Translations under genes and position numbers: made by a program
Source: Pseudomonadota bacterium
GTDB taxonomy: Bacteria > Pseudomonadota > Gammaproteobacteria > Burkholderiales > Thiobacillaceae
NCBI GenBank assembly: GCA_030653935.1
Contig: JAURYL010000018.1
Span: forward strand, 1-64,000
Length of the DNA stretch: 64,000 nt
Direction of reading: 5' to 3'
The notes under the pieces: model-generated
What the model saw: only the letters and a program-made list of their open reading frames with translations
Database searches by the model: none
What the model was told of the DNA's origin: nothing
Shown here: positions 16,306 to 25,563 of the stretch, in pieces
Layout: every line of letters starts with the position of its first letter
Numbering within the stretch: the first letter of the stretch is position 1

Positions 16306-17072
16306 AGCGCCAGCCTTTCTCCCTAGTCATCATCACCCGCAACGCCGCGCCGCTGCTGCCCGACTGCATCGCCAGCGTAGCCGGCGCCGATGAAGTCCTG
16401 ATAGTCGATTCCGGCAGCCGCGACGACACGGTGGTTGTGGCACAGCGCCTGGGCGCAAGGGTCATCCACCAAGACTGGCTGGGTTATGGCCCGCAGAAGC
16501 GTTTCGCCGCCTTGCAGGCGAAACACGACTGGATACTCTCCCTGGACGCCGACGAGCGGCTGACCCCGGAACTGCGCGCCAGCATCGAGGATGCTTTGAT
16601 CGAGCCGAACGCGGCAGCCTACCTGCTCCCCCGCCGCAACCGCTTCATGGGCCGCTGGCTGCGCCACGGTGAAGGCTACCCCGACTGGTGCGCCCGCCTG
16701 TTCGACCGCCGTGCCGGCAACTGGAGCGAGGATGCCGTGCATGAAAAGCTGGAAACGAGCGGGCCGCTGGTGCGACTTTCCGGCGACTTGCTACACGAGT
16801 CGGAACAGGGGTTGGCGGACTATCTGGCCAAGCAGAACCGCTACACCGACCTCCAGGCCGAGCGGATGTTTGCCACCGGCAAGCGCTTTTCCGCCGTCAA
16901 GATGCTGACCAGCCCCTTGGCTCGTTTCGTGAAGTTCTACTTCCTGCGCCTGGGTTTCCTCGACGGCGTGCCGGGCCTGGTGCACATCGCCATCGGCTGC
17001 CTGACCAGCTTCCTGAAATATGCCAAACTGCGTGACATACAAACCCGCGGCGATGGGGATGTGTCGCTATGA
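16302..17072 (+). CDS. Family 2 glycosyltransferase, WaaE/KdtX-like
   Basis: 256 residues, GT2 fold. SLVIITRNAAPLLPDCIASV and DEVLIVDSGSRDDTV form the nucleotide-sugar site, and LSLDADERLTPEL holds the DxD-type metal motif. The RRNRFMGRWLRHGEGYPDW segment and the C-terminal RFVKFYFLRLGFLDGVPGLV are characteristic of the WaaE/KdtX group that adds glucose to the first heptose of the core. Its place after the heptose genes supports a core-extension role. It overlaps both neighbours by four bases. Confidence 0.87.
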   Translation: MKRQPFSLVIITRNAAPLLPDCIASVAGADEVLIVDSGSRDDTVVVAQRLGARVIHQDWLGYGPQKRFAALQAKHDWILSLDADERLTPELRASIEDALIEPNAAAYLLPRRNRFMGRWLRHGEGYPDWCARLFDRRAGNWSEDAVHEKLETSGPLVRLSGDLLHESEQGLADYLAKQNRYTDLQAERMFATGKRFSAVKMLTSPLARFVKFYFLRLGFLDGVPGLVHIAIGCLTSFLKYAKLRDIQTRGDGDVSL

Positions 17073-18052
17073 AAATCCTGTTGGCGCAAACCGGAAAACT
17101 GAATACCGTCCCCATGGGTCGTTTCACGCTAGACGCCTTGAGATCACTTGGTCATGAGGTGGTGGATTTCAATCTTTCCTCCGGCTGGCATGACAAAACC
17201 CTGGATCGTCTGCGTGGAAGCGCAAACCATGACAACCTGAACAGGCGGTTTTGTCGTGCGGTTGATCGAATTCGCCCCGACCTGATGCTTGCGGTCTTCG
17301 GCTTCGATCTGTCCGAAAGCACGCTGGATTTCCTTAAGCAACGAAACATTCCGCGCGTTTGCTGGTGGCTCAACGATCCTTTCCAGTTCGCGCGTTCGCT
17401 CTCCAAGGCTGGTAATTACGATCTACTGTTCAGCAACTCACTGGGCAGCGTCGATGATTACCGGCACGCGGGTATATCGCACGCCCATTGGCTACCCACG
17501 GCCTGCGCTCCGGAAGTGCACCGGCGTCAGCCACCCAGGCCTGAATATGATTGCGAAGTCTGTTTTGCCGGCGACTGGAGCCCCTTGCGAGAGGCCTGGT
17601 GTGAAAAGTTGGCGGAGCATTTCGATTTGCGCGTATTCGGCCCCTGGAAAAAGAAATTGCGGCGGAGTTCACCCCTGTTACCGAGAGTCCATGATGGTTT
17701 CTTTTCCCCCGAGGAAATGGCGAGCATGTTCGCCAGCGCGGCTGTGGTTTTCAACCTGCACAGTTGGTACGGCAAGTGGGACCACGGCACCAATCCAAGG
17801 CTTTTTGAAGCCGCGGGTTGCGGCGCCTGCCAGGTGGTTGACTGGAAACGGGACATCCCCGAATTGTTCGATTGTGAACATGAGGTCATGACATACCAGG
17901 GCATGGATGACATGGTCGGTAAAATCCAGGCGCTGCTGCAGGATAACGCCCTGCGCGAGCAGTTGGCGCGAAATGCCCAGGCCAGAGCCTATGCGGAACA
18001 TACCTACGAATCACGCATGAATACCATGCTCGCCGCGGTCAACGCCGCCTGA
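17069..18052 (+). CDS. CgeB-family glycosyltransferase
   Basis: 327 residues. The N-terminal half has an unusual Rossmann-like domain (ILLAQTGKLNTVPMGRF, then IRPDLMLAVFGFDLS), and the C-terminal half holds YGKWDHGTNPRLFEAAGCGA, with the conserved Glu of the GT-B donor site, as in CgeB/DUF3880-like glycosyltransferases. The acceptor and sugar are unknown. It is coupled to the WaaE-like gene by an ATGA overlap and followed after 10 bases by a methyltransferase gene. Confidence 0.8.
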   Translation: MKILLAQTGKLNTVPMGRFTLDALRSLGHEVVDFNLSSGWHDKTLDRLRGSANHDNLNRRFCRAVDRIRPDLMLAVFGFDLSESTLDFLKQRNIPRVCWWLNDPFQFARSLSKAGNYDLLFSNSLGSVDDYRHAGISHAHWLPTACAPEVHRRQPPRPEYDCEVCFAGDWSPLREAWCEKLAEHFDLRVFGPWKKKLRRSSPLLPRVHDGFFSPEEMASMFASAAVVFNLHSWYGKWDHGTNPRLFEAAGCGACQVVDWKRDIPELFDCEHEVMTYQGMDDMVGKIQALLQDNALREQLARNAQARAYAEHTYESRMNTMLAAVNAA

Positions 18053-18062
18053 AGGAATATCA

Positions 18063-18968
18063 ATGACGGAGACCGTAGCCTGTGACCTGTGCGGCTGCAC
18101 GGAATCGGATCGCGTCCTTATCGGACGCGATCTCTGGCTGAAAAAGCCGGGTGAATTTCAGTTGGTGAAATGTGCCGGTTGTGGCCTGTGCTATCTCAAC
18201 CCCAGACCGACGCGAGATGAACTGGCCGCTTTTTATCCCGCCACCTATTACTCGTTTCGCGCTGACAAGGCGAAAAGCGAGTTGAACTGGCGCCGCCGAC
18301 TGAGTCAGCGGATCAAGGATCGGCGCGATCTGGCCGGGTTGCCACGAGGGGAGCCCGGCATGAAGGCGCTGGATGTGGGCTGCGGATCGGGCGGATTTCT
18401 TGCCACTTTGCAGGCCTATGGCTGGGAGGCTTACGGCGTGGAGCCCTTCGAGGGCGGTCGTGTGGCCAAGGAGCGGGGTCTCAAGGTACATCACGGCACG
18501 GTGGAGGACGCCGGGTATCCGGAAGGCAATTTCCAATTCATTCGCCTGCGCCATGTGCTGGAACATGCGCCCAATCCAAAGCAACTGATGCGATCACTTG
18601 CTCCCATCCTCGCGCGCGATGGCCTGCTTCAAGTCATCCTGCCCAACCATGGCGGCTTGAATGCAAGATTGTTCGGAAAGTACTGGGAAAGCCTGGACCT
18701 GCCGAGGCATTTGTATCAATTTCGTGTCCGGGATGTGCTCCGGCTGGCCGAGTTATCCGGGCTGGAAGTGACCAAGGTGAGTTACCGGCGGAACCATTTC
18801 AACTCCAGCCTGAGGTATGCGATCAATGACCGGGCGCCAGGCTGGAGCCGCGCCATGTTTTCGCCACCGCTGTCCTGGTTTGTCGCGCTGACCAAGACGC
18901 TGATATCTTTGTCTTCGCGCACGCCAGTGGGGGATGAAATGACCATCTTGCTGAGGCACAGGCTATGA
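18063..18968 (+). CDS. SAM-dependent methyltransferase with N-terminal zinc-ribbon
   Basis: 301 residues. The start CDLCGCTES and KCAGCGLCYLNPRP give a four-Cys zinc-ribbon typical of Methyltransf_13/23-type enzymes in polysaccharide loci. The SAM site is ALDVGCGSGGFLATL near residue 101, and RLRHVLEHAPNPKQLM is motif IV. It is likely to methylate a sugar nucleotide or glycan residue. It overlaps the following glycosyltransferase by four bases. Confidence 0.85.
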   Translation: MTETVACDLCGCTESDRVLIGRDLWLKKPGEFQLVKCAGCGLCYLNPRPTRDELAAFYPATYYSFRADKAKSELNWRRRLSQRIKDRRDLAGLPRGEPGMKALDVGCGSGGFLATLQAYGWEAYGVEPFEGGRVAKERGLKVHHGTVEDAGYPEGNFQFIRLRHVLEHAPNPKQLMRSLAPILARDGLLQVILPNHGGLNARLFGKYWESLDLPRHLYQFRVRDVLRLAELSGLEVTKVSYRRNHFNSSLRYAINDRAPGWSRAMFSPPLSWFVALTKTLISLSSRTPVGDEMTILLRHRL

Positions 18969-20104
18969 CCTCGGCGGAACCGGGGCGATTGAAGGTTCTG
19001 CGGGTGGTCATCGGCCTGAATCAGGGCGGGGTGCAGCAGGGGGTGCTCAACCTCTGTCGTGGTCTTGACCCGGTACGTTTCGAGCCCATCGCCTGCGCCA
19101 TCGAGAACAGCGGTGCCATCGGGGCGGAAATCGAGAAAGCCGGGTTCGAGGTGATCCTGCTCGGTTACAAACGGCAGGCCTGGAAGACCATCCGCGCCCT
19201 GGCCCGGATCATCCGCGAGCGGCAGATCGACATCGTCCACGCCTCCAGCTACCACCCCGCGCTGTATGCCCGCATCGCCGGCCTCCTGGCGGGCAGGCCG
19301 GTGATGCTGGATTACGAGCACACCATCCGCGAGCGCAAGCGCCTCTTTCGCCTGCTCCTGAGCCGCTGGCTCGACTGCCATACCGATGCCCACGTCGCGG
19401 TGGCGCGGCAGGTGGCCGAACACGTGCGCGACTGGTACGGCTACGCGGCTGACAAGGTCCACGTCATCCACAACGGAGTCGATACCGACCGCTTCCGTCC
19501 GGCGGCGGACAGGGCCGCAGCGAAGGCGGCGGTCGGTCTGGACCCCACGCGGCCGGTGGTCGGCATGGTGGCGCGGCTCGATCCGCTCAAGGGTTGTGGC
19601 GACTTCTTCCAGGCGGTCGCCGCCTTGCGCGACCGGTTCGATGCGCAATGGCTGGTCGTCGGCGCGGCACGCAATCGCGCGGAAGAGGAAGCGGTGATGG
19701 CTGATGCTCGCCGCAGCGGTGTGTTGAATTGCGTGCAATTTCTCGGCCTGCGCCGGGATATTCCGGAATTGCTGGCCGCCTTCGACCTTTACGTGTTTCC
19801 CACCCTCAAGGAAGGCTTCCCGAATTCCCTGCTGGAAGCGATGGCGGCGGGCTGTGCGGTGGTGGCCAGCGATTTTCCCGGCAACCTGGAGGTGGCGCGG
19901 CATGAGCGCAATGCCCTGATCGTGCCGATGCATGACGCCGAAGCCCTCACCGGCGCGATGCAGCGTCTGCTGCAGGACGGCGCTCTGGCCACACGTCTGG
20001 GAATCCAGGCACGCAGCGACGTCGAAACCGATTTCTCGCTCCAGGCTTACGCACGTAAGATGGCGGCCCTTTACGAAGCGCTCTGGGCGGATAGACGCAA
20101 ATGA
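18965..20104 (+). CDS. Family 4 glycosyltransferase
   Basis: 379 residues, GT-B fold. It begins LRVVIGLNQGGVQQGVLNL (acceptor domain). The linker-domain start VHVIHNGVDTDRFRP, the PVVGMVARLDPLKGCGDFF segment and the donor-site motif PTLKEGFPNSLLEAMAAGCA (ExxxxxxxE type) are standard for GT4. It probably adds one sugar to the growing O-chain or core on the cytoplasmic side. The next gene is separated by a 109-bp gap that is filled by a REP-like palindrome. Confidence 0.9.
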   Translation: MTSAEPGRLKVLRVVIGLNQGGVQQGVLNLCRGLDPVRFEPIACAIENSGAIGAEIEKAGFEVILLGYKRQAWKTIRALARIIRERQIDIVHASSYHPALYARIAGLLAGRPVMLDYEHTIRERKRLFRLLLSRWLDCHTDAHVAVARQVAEHVRDWYGYAADKVHVIHNGVDTDRFRPAADRAAAKAAVGLDPTRPVVGMVARLDPLKGCGDFFQAVAALRDRFDAQWLVVGAARNRAEEEAVMADARRSGVLNCVQFLGLRRDIPELLAAFDLYVFPTLKEGFPNSLLEAMAAGCAVVASDFPGNLEVARHERNALIVPMHDAEALTGAMQRLLQDGALATRLGIQARSDVETDFSLQAYARKMAALYEALWADRRK

Positions 20105-20130
20105 ACCCGAAAACCGCAGTCGACCGCGCC

Positions 20131-20188
20131 GTAGGAGCGGGCTTGCCCGCGATAGCTGCCGCTGTATCGCGGGCAAGCCCGCTCCTAC
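20131..20188. repeat. REP-like palindrome with 23-bp arms
   Basis: GTAGGAGCGGGCTTGCCCGC... (20131-20153) is repeated exactly in inverted orientation at 20166-20188 around a 12-base loop. It is one of the few breaks in the otherwise overlapping operon and could modulate transcription or mRNA stability there. A lone arm lies at 2240-2262. Confidence 0.85.
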
Positions 20189-20213
20189 GGCGGCGATGCC
20201 AAGGGAATCCAGG

Positions 20214-21152
20214 ATGAACAGACGGGTCATGTTATTGGGGGGTAGCGGTTTCATCGGTACCCACCTGACGCGCCGGTTGCTGGAAGAAGGCATCGATCCG
20301 GTCGTGGTTGATTGGGTGCGCCCCTCGGTCGCGGGGGTGGAATACCACGCAGCCGAGTTGCGCACGGTCGTCGACCTGACGCCGGCATTGCTCGAATCGG
20401 TAGAAGCCGTCTACCTCCTGGCCTGGACCACCAAACCCCAGGCAGCCAATCAGTCCCCCGCCTACGATCTGGAAAGCAATGTCTTCGCGGGCCTGCATTT
20501 TCTCGATGGTTTGCGTGGCCTGCGCCGCCGGCCTCGGGTTATTTTCGTTTCCACCGGTGGGGCCATCTACGGCGCCCCGGAATTGCTACCGACGCCGGAA
20601 ACCGCCTGCGCCCGCCCGATCGGGGCCTATGGCATCGGCAAGCTGGCGTTCGAGCATTACCTCGATCTTTATCAGCGTATTCACGGCATCGACTACCTGG
20701 TGGTGCGGCCTGGGAATCCCTATGGCGAGGGCCAGGATCCCGCCGCCAGCCAGGGCGCGGTCGGTGTTTTTCTTGGTCGCCTCGCGCGCGGTGAAGCCAT
20801 CCACATCTGGGGTGACGGGCAGATCGTGCGGGATTACCTCTATATCCGCGATCTGGCCGAAGGTCTGCGCCTCGCTCTCGACTACCACCCGGCGGACGCG
20901 CACGCGCCCAGAATCTTCAACCTGGGCAGCGGCGCAGGCGTCTCTCTTAATGAATTGATCGCACGGATCGAAGTGGTTACCGAGACAAAGCTCGAAGTGA
21001 GCCATGAACCCGCGCGCTCGGTTGATGTGCCGGCCATCGTGCTGGACTGCGCCCGGGCCAACGACCTGCTTGGCTGGAAAGCGCGGACAACACTGGATGA
21101 GGGCTTGGCTCGAACCTGGGACTGGGTGCGCGACTCCTGGGCGCGGGCATGA
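20214..21152 (+). CDS. NAD-dependent epimerase/dehydratase
   Basis: 312 residues from the ATG at 20214; a longer open frame runs back into the previous gene and the palindrome. The cofactor turn is VMLLGGSGFIGTHLTRRLLE, then FVSTGGAIYGAPE and the catalytic YGIGKLAFEHYL (YxxxK). RPGNPYGEGQDP and WGDGQIVRDYLYIRDLAEG are typical of UDP-glucose/GlcNAc 4-epimerase-like extended SDRs. It probably makes a sugar-nucleotide donor for the surrounding glycosyltransferases. It overlaps the next gene by four bases. Confidence 0.85.
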   Translation: MNRRVMLLGGSGFIGTHLTRRLLEEGIDPVVVDWVRPSVAGVEYHAAELRTVVDLTPALLESVEAVYLLAWTTKPQAANQSPAYDLESNVFAGLHFLDGLRGLRRRPRVIFVSTGGAIYGAPELLPTPETACARPIGAYGIGKLAFEHYLDLYQRIHGIDYLVVRPGNPYGEGQDPAASQGAVGVFLGRLARGEAIHIWGDGQIVRDYLYIRDLAEGLRLALDYHPADAHAPRIFNLGSGAGVSLNELIARIEVVTETKLEVSHEPARSVDVPAIVLDCARANDLLGWKARTTLDEGLARTWDWVRDSWARA

Positions 21153-22357
21153 AGGTCATCTACTCAACCGCGAGCCATCTGGGTGGAACCGGCCTGTCCA
21201 ATGTGGCATTTCACGCGGGGCGCGCGCTGTATCGGGACAATAGCCTGGAACGCCTGATTACCTATCGCAACAAGCAGAAGGAAATCCCGGCCCGCCTGAT
21301 CAAGCGGGTCATCTTCCAGCCCGCCAAACTGTTTTCCAGCCTGCCCTCCCGCTACTACTACAGTATGAAGCGGATGTGGCTGGACACCCGCGCGGCCCAT
21401 TACCTGAGCTGCCACGACTGCGACATCTTTCACGGCTGGACCCACGAATGCCTGCGCAGCCTGCGTGCTGCCCGGCAGCACGGCGCGCTTACGATTATCG
21501 ACCGGGGATATTCCCATCCACGCTTTTCCAAACGCATTCTGGACGAAGAATTCGAGCGCTACGGTGTGGCCCGCCATCTGGATAAGGCACCGGCCTGGCT
21601 GCGGCCCTTCGACCACTGGCGGCGGGAACTGGAAGAAGCTTGCGAGGAATTCGACACCGCAGATTACGTGTTCGTGAATTCGCCTTTCTGTTACGAGACC
21701 TTCGTCGAAGAGGGCTACCCCCGGGAAAAACTGGTCATGCTCCCGCGTGGATTCGATCCCGCGAAATACAAACCCGAGGCGCAGCCGGACACCGTGTTCC
21801 GGGCCATCTTCGTCGGCCAGCTCCTGGTGCGCAAAGGCCTCAAATATCTGCTGGAAGCCTGGGAGCGGCTCAACCTCCCCAATGCTGAACTCCTGCTCGT
21901 CGGCAACCTCATGGACGAGGTTCGGTCCACCGTGGAACCTTATCTTGCTCGCCACGATGTGCGTCACCTCGGCTTTGTGCCAGACCCGGTGGTGGCCTAC
22001 AACAGCGCGACCGTATTCGTCTTTCCCAGTGTCGATGAAGGCTCCGCCAAGGTTACATACGAAGCAATGGCCTGCGGTCTGCCGGTGATCGTCACGCCCA
22101 ATGCGGGCTCGCTGGCCGTGGATGGCGAGGATGGCTTTATCATCCCGATCCGTAGCGTCGAGTCGCTGATGGAAAAGCTGCTGTACTTTTATGAGCACCG
22201 GGACGTGGCACAGGAAATGGGACAAACCGCCCGTCGCCACATCGAGTCGTACACCTGGGATGACTACGAGACGAATCTGATTTCCACCTATCGCCGATTG
22301 CTGCTCAATCGACCACCTGCGCCAAGTATCTCAAGCCATGAATCCAAGCACGCCTGA
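21149..22357 (+). CDS. Family 4 glycosyltransferase
   Basis: 402 residues. The GT-B C-terminal domain is clear: LPRGFDPAKYKP, AIFVGQLLVRKGLKYLLEAW and FPSVDEGSAKVTYEAMACGL (donor-site Glu pair). The N-terminal half is rich in aromatic and basic residues and less typical, suggesting a particular acceptor. Position in the run of overlapping genes points to O-chain assembly. It overlaps the following methyltransferase gene by 20 bases. Confidence 0.88.
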   Translation: MKVIYSTASHLGGTGLSNVAFHAGRALYRDNSLERLITYRNKQKEIPARLIKRVIFQPAKLFSSLPSRYYYSMKRMWLDTRAAHYLSCHDCDIFHGWTHECLRSLRAARQHGALTIIDRGYSHPRFSKRILDEEFERYGVARHLDKAPAWLRPFDHWRRELEEACEEFDTADYVFVNSPFCYETFVEEGYPREKLVMLPRGFDPAKYKPEAQPDTVFRAIFVGQLLVRKGLKYLLEAWERLNLPNAELLLVGNLMDEVRSTVEPYLARHDVRHLGFVPDPVVAYNSATVFVFPSVDEGSAKVTYEAMACGLPVIVTPNAGSLAVDGEDGFIIPIRSVESLMEKLLYFYEHRDVAQEMGQTARRHIESYTWDDYETNLISTYRRLLLNRPPAPSISSHESKHA

Positions 22358-22925
22358 TACGCCCGTCATCATCAACATCGGCTGCGGCCGTCGCCGCATG
22401 GCGGGAGCCATCGGCATCGACCACATCGCCCTGCCTACCGTGGACATCGTCGCCGACATCGAGCGTGGACTTCCCTTTCTGGCCGACGCATCGGTGGACG
22501 TGGTAATCGCCGATTCGATCCTGGAGCACGTGGCGCATTTCAGCGAACTCATGTGCGACATCCACCGGGTGCTCAAGCCGGACGGCGAATTGCGGGTGAA
22601 AGTGCCGCATTTCTCCAACCCCTATTACTTCTCCGATTACACCCACGTGCGTTTCTTCGGCCTCTACACCTTCGATTACTTCGTGGACCGGGATCGGCAG
22701 CGGATGAAACGCATCGTCCCCGATTACTACAGCGATTTCCGTTTCGAAGTCGTGGAGCGGATGATTTCCTTCTACTCACCCTTCCGCTGGCGCAACCGCC
22801 TGTTGAAGAAGCCGCTGAATGCCGTGGTGAACCTGAACCGCTGGACCCAGGAGTTCTACGAGGAAAACCTCTGCTGGCTGTTTCCCTGCTACATGCTCAA
22901 GTTCACCCTGAAGCCGGTCAAATAA
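22338..22925 (+). CDS. Class I SAM-dependent methyltransferase
   Basis: 195 residues. INIGCGRRRMAGAIGIDH is the SAM-binding loop, VDIVADIERGLPFLADASVD follows, and VVIADSILEHVAHFSELMCD is motif IV, so the fold is a small Methyltransf_11 type. The C-terminus is basic and aromatic, perhaps for membrane or glycan contact. It could methylate a terminal sugar. It begins inside the preceding glycosyltransferase gene. Confidence 0.82.
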   Translation: MNPSTPDTPVIINIGCGRRRMAGAIGIDHIALPTVDIVADIERGLPFLADASVDVVIADSILEHVAHFSELMCDIHRVLKPDGELRVKVPHFSNPYYFSDYTHVRFFGLYTFDYFVDRDRQRMKRIVPDYYSDFRFEVVERMISFYSPFRWRNRLLKKPLNAVVNLNRWTQEFYEENLCWLFPCYMLKFTLKPVK

Positions 22926-22932
22926 AGCTGAC

Positions 22933-23940
22933 ATGCTGAAACTACTGGTACTGCTCACCCAGCGGCAGCCGCCCTCCAGCCGCCTGCGCATGACCGCCTG
23001 CTTCGACGAATTCCGCAAACACGACATCGAGGCCACCGGCCTGCCGATCCCGTCGGGCCCGCTCGGCCGCCTTCGGATGTTGCGCGAGGCGGCGCGCCAC
23101 GACGTCGTCCTCATCCAGAAGAAGACCTCGTTCCGCACCCTGGAGCTGAAGTTGCTGCGGCGCGCGAATCCGCGCCTGGTGTTCGATATGGACGATGCCG
23201 TGATGTTTCATGAACTGGAACATCACCAGCCGCTCACCGGCAAGAACATGATCAAGTTCCTCCGCACCATCGACCACTGCGCCGCCGTGGTGGCGGGAAA
23301 TCGATTCCTCGCGGCTTTCGCCGAGGCCAATTGTCCACACGTCACGGTTCTGCCCACACCGGTTGATACCCGTCTCTATCGCCTGAAGGATTACCAAGCG
23401 CCATCGGATACGGTTACGGTCGGCTGGCTGGGGGTTTCCGGAAATCTGCACTATCTACGCCGCCTGGCACCGGTGTTCCAGGAACTGGCGCGGGAATTCC
23501 CGCAGTTCCGGCTGAAGATCGTCTCCAATGACTTCATCGACATTCCCGGCGTGCCCATCATCAAGGAACGCTGGAGTCTGGAAGGAGAAGTGGAAAGCCT
23601 GCGCTCCTTCGACATCGGCATCATGCCGCTGGATGACTCGCTCTGGGCGCGTGGGAAATGCGGGTACAAGATTCTTCAGTATTTTGGCGTGGGGGTGCCG
23701 GCGGTGGCTTCGCCGGTGGGGATCAATGCGGAGTTCATCGAAAATGGGGTGACCGGTATACTGGCGGCAAACAACGGCCAGTGGGCTGAATCACTGCGCT
23801 CTCTAATTGTCAATGCTGATGCGAGGAGGCGGCTTGGACTTGCAGGCAATGCTGAGTTATGCGGCAAGTATTCATTGAATAAATATGCGGCAGGTTATGC
23901 AATCATGTTGCATGAGTGTATGGCTATGAATTTAGAGTGA
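22933..23940 (+). CDS. GT-B glycosyltransferase
   Basis: 335 residues. The C-terminal half shows VGWLGVSGNLHYLRRLAPVF, IGIMPLDDSLWARGKCGYKI and LQYFGVGVPAVASPVGIN, a GT4-like donor domain with Cys-Gly-Tyr-Lys in place of the usual Glu motif; the N-terminal half includes VLIQKKTSFRTLELKLLRR. Such proteins occur in O-antigen loci, but the sugar is unknown. Base composition changes within its last fifth (from about 23760), where the DNA becomes clearly AT-richer. Confidence 0.8.
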   Translation: MLKLLVLLTQRQPPSSRLRMTACFDEFRKHDIEATGLPIPSGPLGRLRMLREAARHDVVLIQKKTSFRTLELKLLRRANPRLVFDMDDAVMFHELEHHQPLTGKNMIKFLRTIDHCAAVVAGNRFLAAFAEANCPHVTVLPTPVDTRLYRLKDYQAPSDTVTVGWLGVSGNLHYLRRLAPVFQELAREFPQFRLKIVSNDFIDIPGVPIIKERWSLEGEVESLRSFDIGIMPLDDSLWARGKCGYKILQYFGVGVPAVASPVGINAEFIENGVTGILAANNGQWAESLRSLIVNADARRRLGLAGNAELCGKYSLNKYAAGYAIMLHECMAMNLE

Positions 23941-23947
23941 TTGATTG

Positions 23948-24640
23948 ATGTCTAAGAAAATTGCAATCGTCCAATCAAACTACATCCCTTGGAAGGGTTA
24001 TTTCGACATGATTGCGGCCGTGGATGAATTCATTCTTTATGACGATGTTCAGTTCACCAAGAATGATTGGCGCAACCGAAACAAGATCAAGACCCCGAAG
24101 GGCGTAGAGTGGATATCGATCCCCGTTGGACAGGGCATCAATAGGCGAATTCGGGATGTCGAGTTACTGGATCACAGATGGCAGGAAAAACACTGGAAAT
24201 CACTGGCGCAGAATTACCGCCGCTCTCCTCACTTTGCTGAAATCGCAGCATGGCTCGAAACCCTGTATCTGGGCCAGTTGTACACACACCTCTCGCAGGT
24301 CAACCGCGCCTTTATCGAGGCAATCTGCAACTACCTCGGTGTACGGACAAGGATTACAAATTCATGGGATTACACACTGCTGGATGGCAAGACAGAGCGC
24401 CTAGCGGATCTGTGCGCCAAAACCGGGGGAAGCGAATATATTTCCGGACCGGCTGCGATGGACTACATCGATAAGTCCGTATTCGAGGGGATGGGTATAA
24501 AACTCACTTGGTTCGACTACACAGATTATCCAGAGTATCCACAGTCGTGGGGGCCTTTTGAACATGGCGTTTCGATCATGGATTTGCTTTTCAATTGCGG
24601 CAAAGATTCTTATCAATTCATGAGGTACGTGCGCGCATGA
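23948..24640 (+). CDS. WbqC-family protein
   Basis: 230 residues from the ATG at 23948. The start IAIVQSNYIPWKGYFDMIA and the YDDVQFTKNDWRNRNKIKTP segment are diagnostic of the WbqC family, found in O-antigen and capsule clusters. The biochemical role is not settled; members are often beside genes for amino-sugar or acylated-sugar synthesis. It is the first gene of the AT-richer block and overlaps the next by four bases (ATGA). Confidence 0.88.
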   Translation: MSKKIAIVQSNYIPWKGYFDMIAAVDEFILYDDVQFTKNDWRNRNKIKTPKGVEWISIPVGQGINRRIRDVELLDHRWQEKHWKSLAQNYRRSPHFAEIAAWLETLYLGQLYTHLSQVNRAFIEAICNYLGVRTRITNSWDYTLLDGKTERLADLCAKTGGSEYISGPAAMDYIDKSVFEGMGIKLTWFDYTDYPEYPQSWGPFEHGVSIMDLLFNCGKDSYQFMRYVRA

Positions 24641-25563
24641 AGCTTTCCATCGTTGCAACTCTCTACCAGTCTGCACCGTATGTTGGTGAGTTTTACCTGC
24701 GTGCCAGTGAAGCTGCGCGCCAACTCGTCGGGGAGGACTACGAAATCGTACTGGTGAATGACGGATCACCGGACAACAGCCTCGATCTGGCCGTGCAGTT
24801 CAGCAAGTCCGACCCGCATGTAGTCGTCGTCGATCTTTCGCGTAACTTCGGCCACCACAAGGCCATGATGACCGGGCTTTCACATGCCGTTGGGGAACAG
24901 GTATTCCTTATTGACAGTGACCTGGAAGAGGAGCCGGAATGGCTTATCGAATTTTCCAAAAGGTTTGTCACTGAACAGTGCGACGTCGTTTTCGGGGTGC
25001 AGGAACAACGCAAGGGTAAGGGATTCGAGCGCTTGACCGGACAATGGTTCTGGCGGCTATTTAACTTGCTGACTGGGTTGCATCTTCCAGCAAATATTGC
25101 CACAGCTCGGTTGATGTCGCGTCGCTACGTTGATGCGTTGTTGATGCATAGAGAGCGCGAGGTGTTTATGGCGGGTCTCTGGCACATCACCGGTTTCAAG
25201 CAGGTTCCTCAAACGATAAAAAAACACAACATTGGGGCAACAACATACACGTTGCGGAGAAAAATGGATTTGCTTGTCAACTCCATAACATCTTTCAGCA
25301 ATGCTCCGTTGGTCAGTATTTTCTATGTCGGGTTGGTCATCTCACTCACTGCGAGTATTTATATCGTTTACCTTTTCTTCAACTGGTGGTTCGTTTCCAA
25401 GCCATTAAGCGGCTGGACATCGGTAATAGCTTCAATATGGCTGCTTGGTGGATTGATAATGTCCTCAATTGGCGTGCTCGGGATATACTTGTCAAAAATA
25501 TTCTCTGAGACAAAGCGGCGTCCTTATACGGTCGTGCGTCAGGTATTTGGGTCTCGCCAATAA
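24637..25563 (+). CDS. ArnC/GtrB-like GT2 polyprenyl-phosphate glycosyltransferase
   Basis: 308 residues. The catalytic domain has SIVATLYQSAPYVGEFY, VLVNDGSPDNSLDLAV, NFGHHKAMMTGL and VFLIDSDLEEEPEW (metal-binding acidic motif). Two membrane helices follow at about residues 225-250 and 262-285, and a short basic tail ends the protein. This DPM1/ArnC/GtrB architecture transfers a sugar from a nucleotide donor onto undecaprenyl phosphate at the inner membrane. The downstream formyltransferase and small transporter suggest an ArnC-like use. It shares one base with the next start. Confidence 0.87.
   Translation: MKLSIVATLYQSAPYVGEFYLRASEAARQLVGEDYEIVLVNDGSPDNSLDLAVQFSKSDPHVVVVDLSRNFGHHKAMMTGLSHAVGEQVFLIDSDLEEEPEWLIEFSKRFVTEQCDVVFGVQEQRKGKGFERLTGQWFWRLFNLLTGLHLPANIATARLMSRRYVDALLMHREREVFMAGLWHITGFKQVPQTIKKHNIGATTYTLRRKMDLLVNSITSFSNAPLVSIFYVGLVISLTASIYIVYLFFNWWFVSKPLSGWTSVIASIWLLGGLIMSSIGVLGIYLSKIFSETKRRPYTVVRQVFGSRQ

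Noticed and set aside
18782-20365. A 527-residue open frame on the minus strand
   Set aside because: It lies antisense to a methyltransferase and a GT4 gene with strong motifs, has no recognisable domain, and GC-rich third positions keep such frames open by chance.
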